Below are positions 17,235-26,161 of a DNA stretch of 64,000 nt, piece after piece. This DNA comes from Alistipes finegoldii DSM 17242. GTDB taxonomy: Bacteria; Bacteroidota; Bacteroidia; Bacteroidales; Rikenellaceae. Position 1 is the first letter of the stretch; every line of letters starts with the position of its first letter. The DNA is taken from NCBI RefSeq assembly GCF_000265365.1, contig NC_018011.1, forward strand, positions 2,683,501-2,747,500, given 5' to 3'. The translations under genes were made by a program, and so were the position numbers. Below the pieces are notes generated by a model. It was given only the letters and a program-made list of their open reading frames with translations. It did no database searches and was not told the DNA's origin.

Positions 17235-18012
17235 CGATTTACAGCGGATGTCGGTGCACGACATCCTGACGGGTATCAACCGCGAAGACGCGCGCGTGCA
17301 TGAAGCCGTGCGTACGACGATTCCGGTGATGGAACGTTTGGTCGAACGCATCGTCGAGCGCATGGAGTGCGGCGGGCGCATGTTTTATATCGGTGCGGGC
17401 ACGAGCGGCCGGCTGGCCGTCACCGACGCTTCGGAACTGCCCCCGACCTACGGCGTGCCGTTCGACCGTGTGATCGGCCTGATCGCCGGGGGTGACGGGG
17501 CTTTGCGGCGGGCCGTGGAGCATGCCGAGGACGACATGGAAGGTGCGTGGCGCGATATGGCGCCTTACGCTCCGACCGGGAAGGATGTGCTGATCGGCAT
17601 CGCTGCATCGGGAACGACGCCTTATGTGATTGGCGGCCTGCGCACGGCGCGGAGACACGGACTGCTTACCGGCTCCATAACCTGCAATCCCGCCTCGCCC
17701 GTGGCGGCCGAAGCGGAGTATGCGCTCGAAGCGGTCGTCGGTCCCGAATTCGTGACCGGCTCGACCCGCATGAAGGCGGGCACGGCCCAGAAGCTGATGC
17801 TCAACATGCTCTCGACCGCCGTGATGATCCGGCTGGGCCGCGTCGAGGGCAACCGCATGGTCAATATGCAGCTCACGAACGACAAACTCGTGGCCCGCGG
17901 CACGCGCATGGTGGCCGAAGCTTCGGGGCTGGACGAGACGCGGGCACGCGAACTGCTGCTGCGTTACGGATCGGTAAAAAAGGCATTGGAGCATGTACCG
18001 GAGTCTGAATGA
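17197..18012 (+). CDS. murQ: N-acetylmuramic acid 6-phosphate etherase
   Basis: 271 residues with the MurQ hallmarks: D-I-L-T-G-I-N near residue 21, the SIS-domain phosphosugar loop G-A-G-T-S-G-R-L near 66-73, A-S-G-T-T-P near 140, and F-V-T-G-S-T-R-M-K-A-G-T near 185. It cleaves the lactyl ether of MurNAc-6-phosphate to give GlcNAc-6-phosphate and D-lactate. It is slightly short at the C-terminus compared with E. coli MurQ (298), a common state in Bacteroidota. It overlaps its neighbours at both ends (38 and 20 bases). Confidence 0.93.
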   Translation: MENRITEQASAYDDLQRMSVHDILTGINREDARVHEAVRTTIPVMERLVERIVERMECGGRMFYIGAGTSGRLAVTDASELPPTYGVPFDRVIGLIAGGDGALRRAVEHAEDDMEGAWRDMAPYAPTGKDVLIGIAASGTTPYVIGGLRTARRHGLLTGSITCNPASPVAAEAEYALEAVVGPEFVTGSTRMKAGTAQKLMLNMLSTAVMIRLGRVEGNRMVNMQLTNDKLVARGTRMVAEASGLDETRARELLLRYGSVKKALEHVPESE

Positions 18013-19804
18013 ATATATCGCGCGGCTGGAGCGCGAGGGTGAACTGGTCCGGATCGGGGCGCCCGTATCGCCCGTGGAGGAGATCGCCGAGATTACCGAC
18101 CGCATCTCCAAGACGCCGGGCGGCGGCAAGGCGCTGCTGTTCGAAAATACCGGCACGGCGTTTCCCGTGCTGACGAATCTGTTCGGCTCCGAACGCCGCA
18201 TGGCGCTGGCGCTCGGCGTCGGAACGCTCGATGAACTTTCGGAGCGTATCGACGTCCTGCTGAAGCAGGCAGCCGCGCCGCGCAATTCGCTCTCAGACAA
18301 ACTGCGCGCCCTGCCGATGCTGGCCGAGATGGTGCGCTGGTTTCCCCGGACCGTGTCGGGCCGGGGCGCGTGCCAGCAGGTCGTGCTGACCGGCGCCGAG
18401 GCGGCGCTCTCCGCGCTTCCGGTCCTCAAATGCTGGCCTGCGGACGGTGGCCGCTTCGTGACCCTGCCGATGGTCAATACGGTCGATCCCGAAACGGGCG
18501 TGCGCAACGTCGGCATGTACCGCATGCAGGTCTTCGACGACCGTACGACGGGCATGCACTGGCATGTCCACAAGACCGGAGCGCGCCATTACGACGCTTA
18601 CAAGCGTCTGGGCCGCCGGATGCCCGTCTCGGTCGCGCTGGGCGGCGATCCCGCCTATACCTACGCCGCGACGGCTCCGATGCCCGACAACATGGACGAA
18701 TACCTGCTGGCCGGGTTCCTGCGCCGCCGTCCGGTGAAACTCGTGAAGTGCGTTACCAACGATATCTATGTTCCGGCCGACTGCGACTTCGTGATCGAGG
18801 GCTATGTCGATCCGGCCGAAGAGAAGGCGGTCGAGGGGCCTTTCGGGGACCATACGGGCTTCTATTCGCTCGAAGACCGCTATCCGCTTTTCCATGTCAC
18901 GGCCCTGACCCGCCGACGCGATGCGGTTTATCCGGCTACGGTCGTCGGCATTCCGCCGCAGGAGGACGCATGGATCGCCCGCGCGACGGAGCGGATCTTT
19001 CTCTCCCCGATCCGTATGGCCCTGCAGCCCGAAGTCCGCGACCTGACGATGCCCGAAGCCGGTACGGCCCACAACGTCGCCGTCGTTTCGATCGACCGCC
19101 GTTACGAGGGGCAGGCCGTGAAAGTCGCCCAGTCGTTGTGGGGCGCGGGACAGATGATGTTCAACAAATACCTGCTCGTCGTGCCGTCGGGTACCGACGT
19201 GCGCGATTCCGATGCGCTGGCGCGGCTGTTGCGGCGGATCGACCCCGTGCGCGACCTCGTTCGCAGCGAGGGAATCCTCGATGTGCTGGACCATGCTACG
19301 GCGACGCCCGGCTTCGGCGGTAAAATTGCAATAGACGCTACCACAGCCGGAGCTGCGCTGAACCCCGCGTCTCAGTCGGAATCCGTACCGCAACTCTCTC
19401 TGCCGGAGGGCTGCCGCACCGATCTGCTCGAAAAGTGGGGCGCGGCGCTTGCCTTCGCGGAACCGGGGGCCGGGGTTCGAACCCCTGAGGGGGTGCGATA
19501 TTTCGTGCTGTTCGACCCCGCGGCGGCGGAGCTGATGCCCGAAGAGCTGTTGTGGCTCGCGGCGGCCAATACCGATCCGCGGCGCGACGTGCGGACGGAG
19601 GGGGCGACGCTCGTGATCGACGCGCGAAGCAAACGGCCCGGCGAGGGCGGCAATCCGGCGCGGTTTCCCAACGTCGTGACGGCGTCGGAAGCGACCGTCG
19701 GGCTGGTCGATCGCCGCTGGACGGAGTACGGGCTGGGTGCTTTTGTGGAGTCGCCCTCGCGGCGTTACCGCCGCCTGCTGCTCTCCGGCGGTGCGCAGTG
19801 GTAG
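17993..19804 (+). CDS. UbiD-family prenyl-FMN-dependent decarboxylase
   Basis: 603 residues. UbiD features include the N-terminal L-E-R-E-G-E-L-V-R-I, R-N-V-G-M-Y-R-M-Q-V around 170-180, and the catalytic strand V-E-G-P-F-G-D-H-T-G near residue 280, whose acidic residues work with the prenylated flavin. UbiD enzymes decarboxylate aromatic or unsaturated acids; in menaquinone-making Bacteroidota this clade is usually annotated as menaquinone-pathway decarboxylase, but the substrate is not proved. It starts inside murQ (20-base overlap), so it is translated from the same message as the amino-sugar genes. Confidence 0.85.
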   Translation: MYRSLNEYIARLEREGELVRIGAPVSPVEEIAEITDRISKTPGGGKALLFENTGTAFPVLTNLFGSERRMALALGVGTLDELSERIDVLLKQAAAPRNSLSDKLRALPMLAEMVRWFPRTVSGRGACQQVVLTGAEAALSALPVLKCWPADGGRFVTLPMVNTVDPETGVRNVGMYRMQVFDDRTTGMHWHVHKTGARHYDAYKRLGRRMPVSVALGGDPAYTYAATAPMPDNMDEYLLAGFLRRRPVKLVKCVTNDIYVPADCDFVIEGYVDPAEEKAVEGPFGDHTGFYSLEDRYPLFHVTALTRRRDAVYPATVVGIPPQEDAWIARATERIFLSPIRMALQPEVRDLTMPEAGTAHNVAVVSIDRRYEGQAVKVAQSLWGAGQMMFNKYLLVVPSGTDVRDSDALARLLRRIDPVRDLVRSEGILDVLDHATATPGFGGKIAIDATTAGAALNPASQSESVPQLSLPEGCRTDLLEKWGAALAFAEPGAGVRTPEGVRYFVLFDPAAAELMPEELLWLAAANTDPRRDVRTEGATLVIDARSKRPGEGGNPARFPNVVTASEATVGLVDRRWTEYGLGAFVESPSRRYRRLLLSGGAQW

Positions 19805-19845
19805 GTTCCGGCATTTGCCGGACGGTATGTAAATAGTCTCTGCAT

Positions 19846-20652
19846 ATGGGAAAGTTTTTTACAGAACGTGAGATTCGGGCCGTGGCGGTTTTTCTGCCGC
19901 TGGCCGGGTTGCTGGTCCTCGGCATCGTCCTCGTGCGTCCGAAGGCCGATCCCGCGGCGGCCCTGCGGGTCGAAGCCGAAATGGAGGAGCGGGCCGATAC
20001 GGTCATCATGCAGCCCTTCGATCCGAACACCGTAGATTACGACGGCCTGCGGCGGCTGGGGCTTACGAAACACGAAGCCGTGAGCCTGCTGAAATACCGC
20101 GCCGCAGGCAAGATTTTCCGTATTCCCGAAGATGTGACGCTCTGTTACGGCATCAGCGATTCGCTCTTTTACCGGCTGGAGCCCTACATACGCATCGGGC
20201 GCAAGTATGCCATCGCTCCGCAGGAGTACCGCACGGGGCGCGTCGTCTCCGAGCCGATGCCGCCCGCGCCGTTCCGCATCGACACGGTGAGCGCGCGTTA
20301 CCTGCGGGCCATCGGCGCATTGTCGAAACGGCAAGCCGAAGCCTTTGTCCGGTGGCGCGACCTGAGCGGCATTTACGACATGGAGGAGCTGCGGGCGTGC
20401 TATGTGGTGAGCGATTCGGTCGCATCGGCGCTCGAACCTTACGTCATCTTCCCCGAACGCAAAGCGGAACCGATCGACGTTCCCGTCGAGATCAACACGG
20501 CCGATTCGGCCGCGCTGAGGAGCGTGGCGGGCATCGGCGAGAAGACCGTCGTCTCGATTATCGGCTACCGCGACCGGCTCGGCGGATTCCTCCGCGCGGA
20601 GCAACTCGCAGAGGTTCCGGGAGTCACGGAACGCAATTACGAACTATATTAA
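19846..20652 (+). pseudogene. 5' part of a ComEA-like helix-hairpin-helix gene, cut by IS110
   Basis: 267 residues remain. An N-terminal membrane anchor (about 14-31) is followed by several HhH units: D-P-N-T-V-D-Y-D-G-L-R-R-L-G-L near residue 60, another at about 145-185, and a classic N-T-A-D-S-A-A-L-R-S-V-A-G-I-G-E-K at about 217-233. The frame stops at 20650-20652 right at the element junction (N-Y-E-L-Y then stop). The missing end of the gene is found beyond the insertion at 21883-22140, where the frame resumes with I-L-K-Q-I-Y. The intact protein would have about 350 residues, anchored with a DNA-binding domain as in competence-type DNA uptake proteins. Confidence 0.85.
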
Positions 20653-20694
20653 AAAATGCGGAAAAAGAGTAATAATATCGGAGAATGGTTCCTA

Positions 20695-21663
20695 CTAAGG
20701 TCTGTTGGAGACGAATCCGTCGATATACTCTTTATCGTGCGCGACAACAGCAAAAGCCTGCCTGATGAGCTTGTTTGCGACAGCGATCATAGCGAGTTTT
20801 CCCGATTTTCCGTTTTGCCTGAGCCTCGTATAGGTCTCTTTGCATTGGGCATTGAACCTACTGGCAGGCCAAGCGGCGATATAGAGAAGTCCTCTAGTGT
20901 ATGCGTCTCCGTTTCGGTTGATATGCCCTTTGATGTTTACCGAAGTTCCGGACTGTTCGTAAGTGGGACAAATTCCGAGATACCGGGACACCTGCTTGGC
21001 ATTTTGGAAGTAGGTAAAGCCTCCAGTAGTGATGATGAGCGCCGTGGCAAGCGTTATGCCTATCCCTTTGATGGTCGTCAGCAGCGCGAGTTGTCGGCTG
21101 AACTCCACTTCGACAAGATCCGTGAGTTCCGCCTGGAGCCTGTCACGCTTCTTTTCAAGGAACTTGATAGTTTCGTCTACGGTATGAGTTGCACCTTTGT
21201 CCGGGACAGGCAGACATGCAAGAGAGCCACGAAGGTTCGACATGGCGGTAATCTGCTTAGTAAGTTGGCGAATGACGGTTCTTTTCTGTCGGAGCCGCAG
21301 GATGGCCTCTCCCTGTACCTTGAAAGGACGCGGGTTCATCTTCTCTCCGTACAAGGTAATGAGTCGTGCATCGCTCTTATCGGTCTTGACCGTAGAGAGC
21401 AAGGCTTTGGCGAAGTTCTTTACCTTCAGCGGATTCTCCATGCTGACAGTAATTCCGGCGACATTGAGCATATACAGCAGCAAGGCGCTGTAATTCCCTG
21501 TCGCCTCCATAACACAGTGGATACTGCCGTCTTTGGGGAGAGTCCCGATAAACTGTCTGATACCAGCGGTCGTGTTGTTAAAAGTACGGATCTCCCCGCC
21601 TTTGTCGGAGGAGTAAGCTACCACGAATGTAGCCTTGCTCACGTCGATTCCAATGTACCTCAT
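20695..21663 (-). CDS. IS110-family transposase (DEDD recombinase)
   Basis: 322 residues. The N-terminal RuvC-like domain carries the acidic set: D in Y-I-G-I-D-V-S-K, E in C-V-M-E-A-T-G-N-Y, and two D in K-T-D-K-S-D-A-R-L. The C-terminal IS116/IS110/IS902 domain starts with T-T-I-K-G-I-G-I near residue 195 and includes the conserved serine in Y-E-Q-S-G-T-S. These enzymes move their element without flanking duplication and are guided by an RNA from the element end. The gene looks full length and intact. Confidence 0.93.
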   Translation of the reverse strand: MRYIGIDVSKATFVVAYSSDKGGEIRTFNNTTAGIRQFIGTLPKDGSIHCVMEATGNYSALLLYMLNVAGITVSMENPLKVKNFAKALLSTVKTDKSDARLITLYGEKMNPRPFKVQGEAILRLRQKRTVIRQLTKQITAMSNLRGSLACLPVPDKGATHTVDETIKFLEKKRDRLQAELTDLVEVEFSRQLALLTTIKGIGITLATALIITTGGFTYFQNAKQVSRYLGICPTYEQSGTSVNIKGHINRNGDAYTRGLLYIAAWPASRFNAQCKETYTRLRQNGKSGKLAMIAVANKLIRQAFAVVAHDKEYIDGFVSNRP

Positions 21664-21880
21664 GGCCGTTCATTTTTTGGTTTTAACGACATCGCTTACA
21701 TCTTGGTCCTTCATTGCGAATACGGGCTCAGACACCTTACGAACTATCCGGATTCTGATGTAAAGAGTATGGGGTCAGAACATAATTCCCGGTTTAGAAA
21801 ACCAATGAGAGATCGGACTTATTCCATACTCTGATGTCTTAACTATTCAAATTTAATTAACTAATTACAAATATACAATG
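21664..21880 (-). ncRNA. Candidate bridge RNA region of the IS110 element
   Basis: IS110 elements of the known kind encode a bridge RNA in the non-coding end upstream of the transposase. Here that end contains an imperfect stem-loop from 21764 to 21832 (outer arms AGAGTATGG at 21764-21772 and CCATACTCT at 21824-21832) with an inner hairpin GGTTT-AGA-AAACC at 21791-21803. The loop sequences are candidates for target- and donor-recognition. Boundaries are inferred. Confidence 0.45.
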
Positions 21881-21882
21881 AG

Positions 21883-22140
21883 AAAATTTTGAAACAAATT
21901 TACTGCGATAGTTGTGAAATTCGGAAAATTGATATTAACTTTGCAAGCCCGAAAGAGTTGGGACGGCATCCGTACATTCCGCCGCAGACCCTTCGGAAAT
22001 TACTTAAACGAAGACAGTTGAAAGGAGGTTGGAGTACCGCTGAGGAATTGATCGAAGACGACATAATGACCCGCGAGGAGGCAGCACGGCTGGTTCCCTA
22101 TCTGCGGTTCGGTGCCCGAAGCGGACCTGACGACGAGTAG
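21883..22140 (+). pseudogene. 3' part of the interrupted helix-hairpin-helix gene
   Basis: Reads K-I-L-K-Q-I-Y-C-D and then a final HhH unit, D-I-N-F-A-S-P-K-E-L-G-R-H-P-Y-I, and closes with A-A-R-L-V-P-Y-L-R-F. This is the usual C-terminal HhH unit of Bacteroidota ComEA-like proteins and is missing from the 5' part at 19846-20652. A TTG at 21889 could in theory start a separate 83-residue product, but there is no reason to expect one. Confidence 0.8.
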
Positions 22141-22239
22141 ACGAAGCGACATTGCAAGGGGGAAAGGTATCGGAAGATATGCGCCCCGGAGGATTTTAAG
22201 TAAACGAAAGAATTAAAAACAATAAAAAAGTAGAATATT

Positions 22240-22431
22240 ATGATTATCATGCCGGTAAAAGAGGGCGAAAACATCGAGCGCGCCCTGAAGAAGTTCAAAC
22301 GTAAATACGAGCGCACGGGCGTCCTGAAGGAGCTGCGCCGCCGCCAGTACTTCACCAAGCCTTCGATCGCGAAGCGCGTGGCGAAGCAGCACGCCATTTA
22401 CGTGGAGAACATGTACCGCGACGAGGACTAG
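22240..22431 (+). CDS. rpsU: Small ribosomal subunit protein bS21
   Basis: 63 residues. The sequence M-I-I-M-P-V-K-E-G-E-N-I-E-R-A-L-K-K-F-K-R-K is the standard Bacteroidota bS21 N-terminus, followed by the basic L-R-R-R-Q-Y-F-T-K-P-S motif. It binds the 16S rRNA near the mRNA channel. ATG 22240 begins the conserved block. It is followed 55 bases later by a terminator. The upstream 99 bases are AT-rich without a perfect -7 box. Confidence 0.95.
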   Translation: MIIMPVKEGENIERALKKFKRKYERTGVLKELRRRQYFTKPSIAKRVAKQHAIYVENMYRDED

Positions 22432-22486
22432 TCCTCCGGTGTTCTGCACCATATACGCCCCGGCCCGAAAGGTGTGGGCTTGAAAA

Positions 22487-22522
22487 ATGTAACGACTTGG
22501 TTTATCAGGTCGTTACATCTTT
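22487..22522 (+). terminator. Terminator of rpsU
   Basis: 13-bp stem (22487-22499 with 22506-22518, one G-T pair), loop GTTTAT, then CTTT. The T tract is short, so it may be weak. Confidence 0.6.
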
Positions 22523-22852
22523 GTATAGGAGAGTAGGTAACAGAAGGCAACGGTTTATTTTTCAGCCCATTATACTGAATTTCAGTGTTTCAAATAACTA
22601 CGACGAACTACAAAAACATACAGAAAAATCCAAACAGTCACCATTCATCCAAATTCTTCTAGTGCAAACCGAATTGATTTACCAATAACTATATTGGTAA
22701 ATTCATCTCATTAGCTTGATTATTAATGTATTAATGCCATATTTTGTGTTTTTATCTAACAATTGACATTTTGAGCATCCAGATATGAGTTCTAACTCAA
22801 GTGTTTCATAATACGAGTCACAGTTAGATAAACGAGGTTTTTAAATCACCAT
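22523..22852. other. AT-rich gap between convergent genes, with one perfect dyad
   Basis: No gene is supported in these 330 bases. The only clear structure is a perfect 11-bp inverted repeat, ATTTACCAATA (22677-22687) with TATTGGTAAAT (22692-22702) around ACTA. It has no T tract on either strand, so it may be a protein site or a weak terminator for the regulator gene that ends at 22853. Confidence 0.5.
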
Positions 22853-25576
22853 CTATTCTCGCGTTCGATACATATATTCCGTCGGTGTCATATTGTATAC
22901 GCTTTTGAAGCATTTTGCAAAATAAGCGGGTGAAGAGAATCCTACTATATAGGCGACTTCGCTTACATTGCGCCGTTGATCTGTTAACAGTTGAACTGCC
23001 TTCTGCAACCGGTAATTACGCAATAAATCCGATGGGGACATTCCGAAAATACTTGTGATTTTCCGATAAAGCAATATTCTCGACATTCCTAACATATCGC
23101 TCATCAGTTCGATTTTGAAATTGCTGTCGCTATGCTGCGCCTCGATCAGATTGAAGAGTTTATCCCGGAACACATCGTCCACACAAGGAAGATTGGCGGC
23201 TTCGTGCCTCGTCAGACGACCGAATTTTTGGGCGAATGTACTGGCAAGGCGCTTACGTTCTTCGATAATCCGGATAATTTTCAGACGGACATACTGCATA
23301 TTGAACGGCTTGTGAATATATTCGTCAGCACCTTCTGCAATTCCGTAAATCCGTTGGTTGTCATCCGAAAGAGCCGTAAGCAGCACGATCGGAATATGAC
23401 AGGTCGCTATGTTAGATTTTATGTTGCTGCACAACTGGAATCCGTTGAGCGCAGGCATCAGCACGTCGCTCAGGATAAGCGATACTTCATCATCCATCAC
23501 GGCTTTAACGGCATCGTAACCGTTATTGACGGCAATAACGCGGAAGTTCGTTGAAAGTTCATCTTTAAGATAGGCGAGTATCTCAGAATCATCCTCGGCA
23601 ATGACGATTGTTTCGTTATATTTCTTGGCCAATAACTCATTGACCTTATTGTCGTCGATCACCTCGTCCGCAAGATAATTCGTCGGAAGAGTTTCGTCAA
23701 AAATGACATTTTCTCCGAAATGCGATTTTCCCTTGAACAGTTCGACCCGGAAAACGGTATAAGCCCCCGGAAGACTATCCGCCGTTATGTATCCATGATG
23801 CAGTTCGACATATTCCCGTGTCAGGTGCAATCCGATCCCCGTACTGTAATTCGACGTGTTCTTGAGCGCATAAAAACGGTCGAAAATACGAGGAAGACTC
23901 TCTTTATCTATACCCTTCCCGTTATCCTCGACTTCGATCAGTACGCTCGGACCGTTATCTGTCACCGACACCAAAATCGTACCGTATTTGGGCGAATATT
24001 TGAAAGCATTTGAAAGCAGGTTGAGCAACACCTGTTCGATTTTATCGGTATCAATCCACAACTGCTGATGCGACGTGTCCGTACGAAATTTATAGACGAT
24101 CTTTTCCGTTTCGGCATAAGTCTCGAAATAACTAAGTATCTCTTGTGTAAACTGCACGATATCCACCTGTTTCAGCGTAAGCATCATTTTATTATTTTCG
24201 ATCTTCCGGAAATCGAGAATCTGATTCACGACATTCAGCAGATGGCGCGCGTTACGCTGAATCGTCCAGATATTACGTTGAATTTCGGGGTCCTTTTCCC
24301 GCTTGACAATGCTGTCGAGCGGATTGAGGATCAGCGTCAGCGGAGTGCGGATTTCATGGGTTATATTTGTAAAAAACTGTAATTTGTGAGCCGTTACATT
24401 CTCTATCTGGGCATGCTTATCCATCAACTCACGGGTTGCAATTTCGATTTCAGCATTTTTTGCGGTCAGGATTTCGTTGCGGCGCCGGAGACGCAGATTC
24501 AATCGGATGGCATAAATGCCCATTCCTCCCGCAACAAGGGCGATAATTATGACGGCCCACAATGAATATTTCAGATTGTCAACGCTTCGGTCATATTGTT
24601 CAAGAACCGTTTTCTGTTTGTTGATCTGTTCCTGATAACTGACTATCTGTTCCTGCTGCGCCTTGAGTGTGTAGGCATTGTGAGAATCGACGAGTGCCGA
24701 TTGCAGTTGGTAGCTCTTCTCTACCCGTTTACCAAGAAGGATACGTCTGGCGATCGCCATGACCTTGTCTCCTCCCGTGGGATAGAGGAATGAGGCTTGC
24801 AGTCTGCCGTCGAGAACCGCATCTACTCCGACGAGCGCATCTATTCCGATAAATTTTATCCGCTGCGCACAGAGTGAATCGGCTGCATTGATCACATTGT
24901 AGGCAGCTAGTGCCATATCGTCGTTGTGCGCAAAAACCAGATCGATATCGTTATAGTGGCCGATCGCCGCCACGCGCTCTTTTGCCACATCGGGTTTCCA
25001 GTCGCCGGGAATGGTATGCACCGAATAGCTTTCACTCGCTTCGGCAAGGAATCCCTTATGCCGTTCCACAGCGGGTGAAGAGCTCATCAATCCGGTAATT
25101 TCGAGAATCGTAGACCCTTCGGATAATATGGTGTTGATGTAGCGTCCCACATCACGGCCGATATCGTAATTATCCGCACTGATGCAGGTCGTGTAATGGT
25201 CCGAATGTATTTTACGATCCCAGATGATTGTCGGAATTCCCATGTCGAAAGCTTCGACGGCGATCGGTGTCACCGGCTCCGATTCGTTCGGCGAGATGAT
25301 GAGCAGGTCGACCTTCGCCTCAATGAATTCACGAATCTGATCGATCTGTAACTGTGTATTGTTATGCGCATTGCTGACCACAATGCTCAATTCCGGATAT
25401 TTGGCCGCTTCGGCTTGCATCTGAATCATCATGATCTGACGCCATAGGTCGTTGGTACATTGGGAGAATCCGATCACATAATGACGCTTGGGCTCCGAGA
25501 TCGATTCACGACGGCAGCCGTTCGTCATCATACATATGGCAAGCAGTAAAAACAGACGGATTGTGCAATGCGGCAT
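22853..25576 (-). CDS. Hybrid two-component regulator with sugar-binding-protein sensor
   Basis: 907 residues in the order: lipoprotein-like signal (to about 21); periplasmic binding domain of the ribose/LacI type at 30-300; membrane segment 338-358; HisKA with phospho-accepting His407 in T-H-E-I-R-T-P; ATPase with the N box N-L-L-S-N-A-F-K-Y near 520 and D-N-G-K-G-I-D; receiver with Asp704 in L-S-D-V-L-M-P; AraC-type DNA-binding domain at 805-905. Most hybrid regulators of PULs use a propeller sensor; this layout is the rarer type of the B. thetaiotaomicron levan regulator BT1754, which binds fructose. It is the last gene of the PUL and probably activates the promoter at 37.7 kb on sensing a monosaccharide product. 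Confidence 0.9.
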   Translation of the reverse strand: MPHCTIRLFLLLAICMMTNGCRRESISEPKRHYVIGFSQCTNDLWRQIMMIQMQAEAAKYPELSIVVSNAHNNTQLQIDQIREFIEAKVDLLIISPNESEPVTPIAVEAFDMGIPTIIWDRKIHSDHYTTCISADNYDIGRDVGRYINTILSEGSTILEITGLMSSSPAVERHKGFLAEASESYSVHTIPGDWKPDVAKERVAAIGHYNDIDLVFAHNDDMALAAYNVINAADSLCAQRIKFIGIDALVGVDAVLDGRLQASFLYPTGGDKVMAIARRILLGKRVEKSYQLQSALVDSHNAYTLKAQQEQIVSYQEQINKQKTVLEQYDRSVDNLKYSLWAVIIIALVAGGMGIYAIRLNLRLRRRNEILTAKNAEIEIATRELMDKHAQIENVTAHKLQFFTNITHEIRTPLTLILNPLDSIVKREKDPEIQRNIWTIQRNARHLLNVVNQILDFRKIENNKMMLTLKQVDIVQFTQEILSYFETYAETEKIVYKFRTDTSHQQLWIDTDKIEQVLLNLLSNAFKYSPKYGTILVSVTDNGPSVLIEVEDNGKGIDKESLPRIFDRFYALKNTSNYSTGIGLHLTREYVELHHGYITADSLPGAYTVFRVELFKGKSHFGENVIFDETLPTNYLADEVIDDNKVNELLAKKYNETIVIAEDDSEILAYLKDELSTNFRVIAVNNGYDAVKAVMDDEVSLILSDVLMPALNGFQLCSNIKSNIATCHIPIVLLTALSDDNQRIYGIAEGADEYIHKPFNMQYVRLKIIRIIEERKRLASTFAQKFGRLTRHEAANLPCVDDVFRDKLFNLIEAQHSDSNFKIELMSDMLGMSRILLYRKITSIFGMSPSDLLRNYRLQKAVQLLTDQRRNVSEVAYIVGFSSPAYFAKCFKSVYNMTPTEYMYRTRE

Positions 25577-25593
25577 AATACGCGAATTTATAA

Positions 25594-26091
25594 TTATTTT
25601 ATCATATTCAGGCTGAAATCATCGACGAAATAGGTTGAATTCCGGTCTGTCCAGACACCGCAGAAAACAGTGAGTTCCTGCTCCTCGCCGGAATCGAAAT
25701 CCAGCGCCATTCGGGTCCAATCTCTGCCGGACAGCAGGAACAGCCTGTCTTTCAAAACACTGCCGTCGGGCCGGCGTACACCGATATACACGCCGTTCGT
25801 CAACGGGGGCAGGGACATGCGGGCGAATGCGGAAAGCCGGTATTCCTTTCCGGGCATCACTATTATTTTCTGTATGCAGATGTCGGACCAGACGGGTATA
25901 TAACGGGGTGTTTCGACATACAAGGCGCAGGCAAACTCTCCCGCATGTGCCTCGGATGTCAATTCGGACTTACCGATGTCCCACATCTTCGCAGACTCTT
26001 CGAATCCGCCGTCGGCGAGCAGGTTTTCCCGGCCGTGCGGAGTGCAGGCGAACAGAATATAACTTATCAGCGGCAAAATGGTCTTGTACAT
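25594..26091 (-). CDS. Small lipoprotein with carbohydrate-binding-like domain
   Basis: 165 residues from the ATG at 26091, chosen because it begins a lipoprotein signal (Y-I-L-F-A-C, Cys near residue 16); a start 14 codons upstream has no signal. The body is one jelly-roll-like module: N-L-L-A-D-G-G-F-E-E, a Y-R-L-S-A-F-A-R strand, V-Y-I-G-V-R, and V-D-D-F-S-L at the end. The same module is found at the C-terminus of the GH183 protein at 27711-29330 and near the N-terminus of the other one, so this gene supplies it alone, probably as a surface glycan-binding protein. Confidence 0.7.
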   Translation of the reverse strand: MYKTILPLISYILFACTPHGRENLLADGGFEESAKMWDIGKSELTSEAHAGEFACALYVETPRYIPVWSDICIQKIIVMPGKEYRLSAFARMSLPPLTNGVYIGVRRPDGSVLKDRLFLLSGRDWTRMALDFDSGEEQELTVFCGVWTDRNSTYFVDDFSLNMIK

Positions 26092-26161
26092 AAAGTTAGG
26101 TCTTAAAAACGGATACCCGGCCGTGCATAACACGGCCGGTTCCGCCGGATGTCAGAGTTAG

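Larger units (their letters stand above)
20653..21888 (-). mobile_element. IS110-family insertion sequence
   Basis: About 1.24 kb inserted in the HhH gene. One transposase gene on the minus strand, about 225 bases of non-coding DNA upstream of it and only about 40 bases downstream, with no obvious terminal inverted repeats or target duplication. That asymmetry fits the IS110 group rather than IS1111. Exact ends are uncertain by a few bases because the junction bases ATT are ambiguous. Confidence 0.85.

Noticed and set aside
22497..22688. 63-codon plus-strand frame after rpsU
   Set aside because: Starts in the terminator loop and has no family features.
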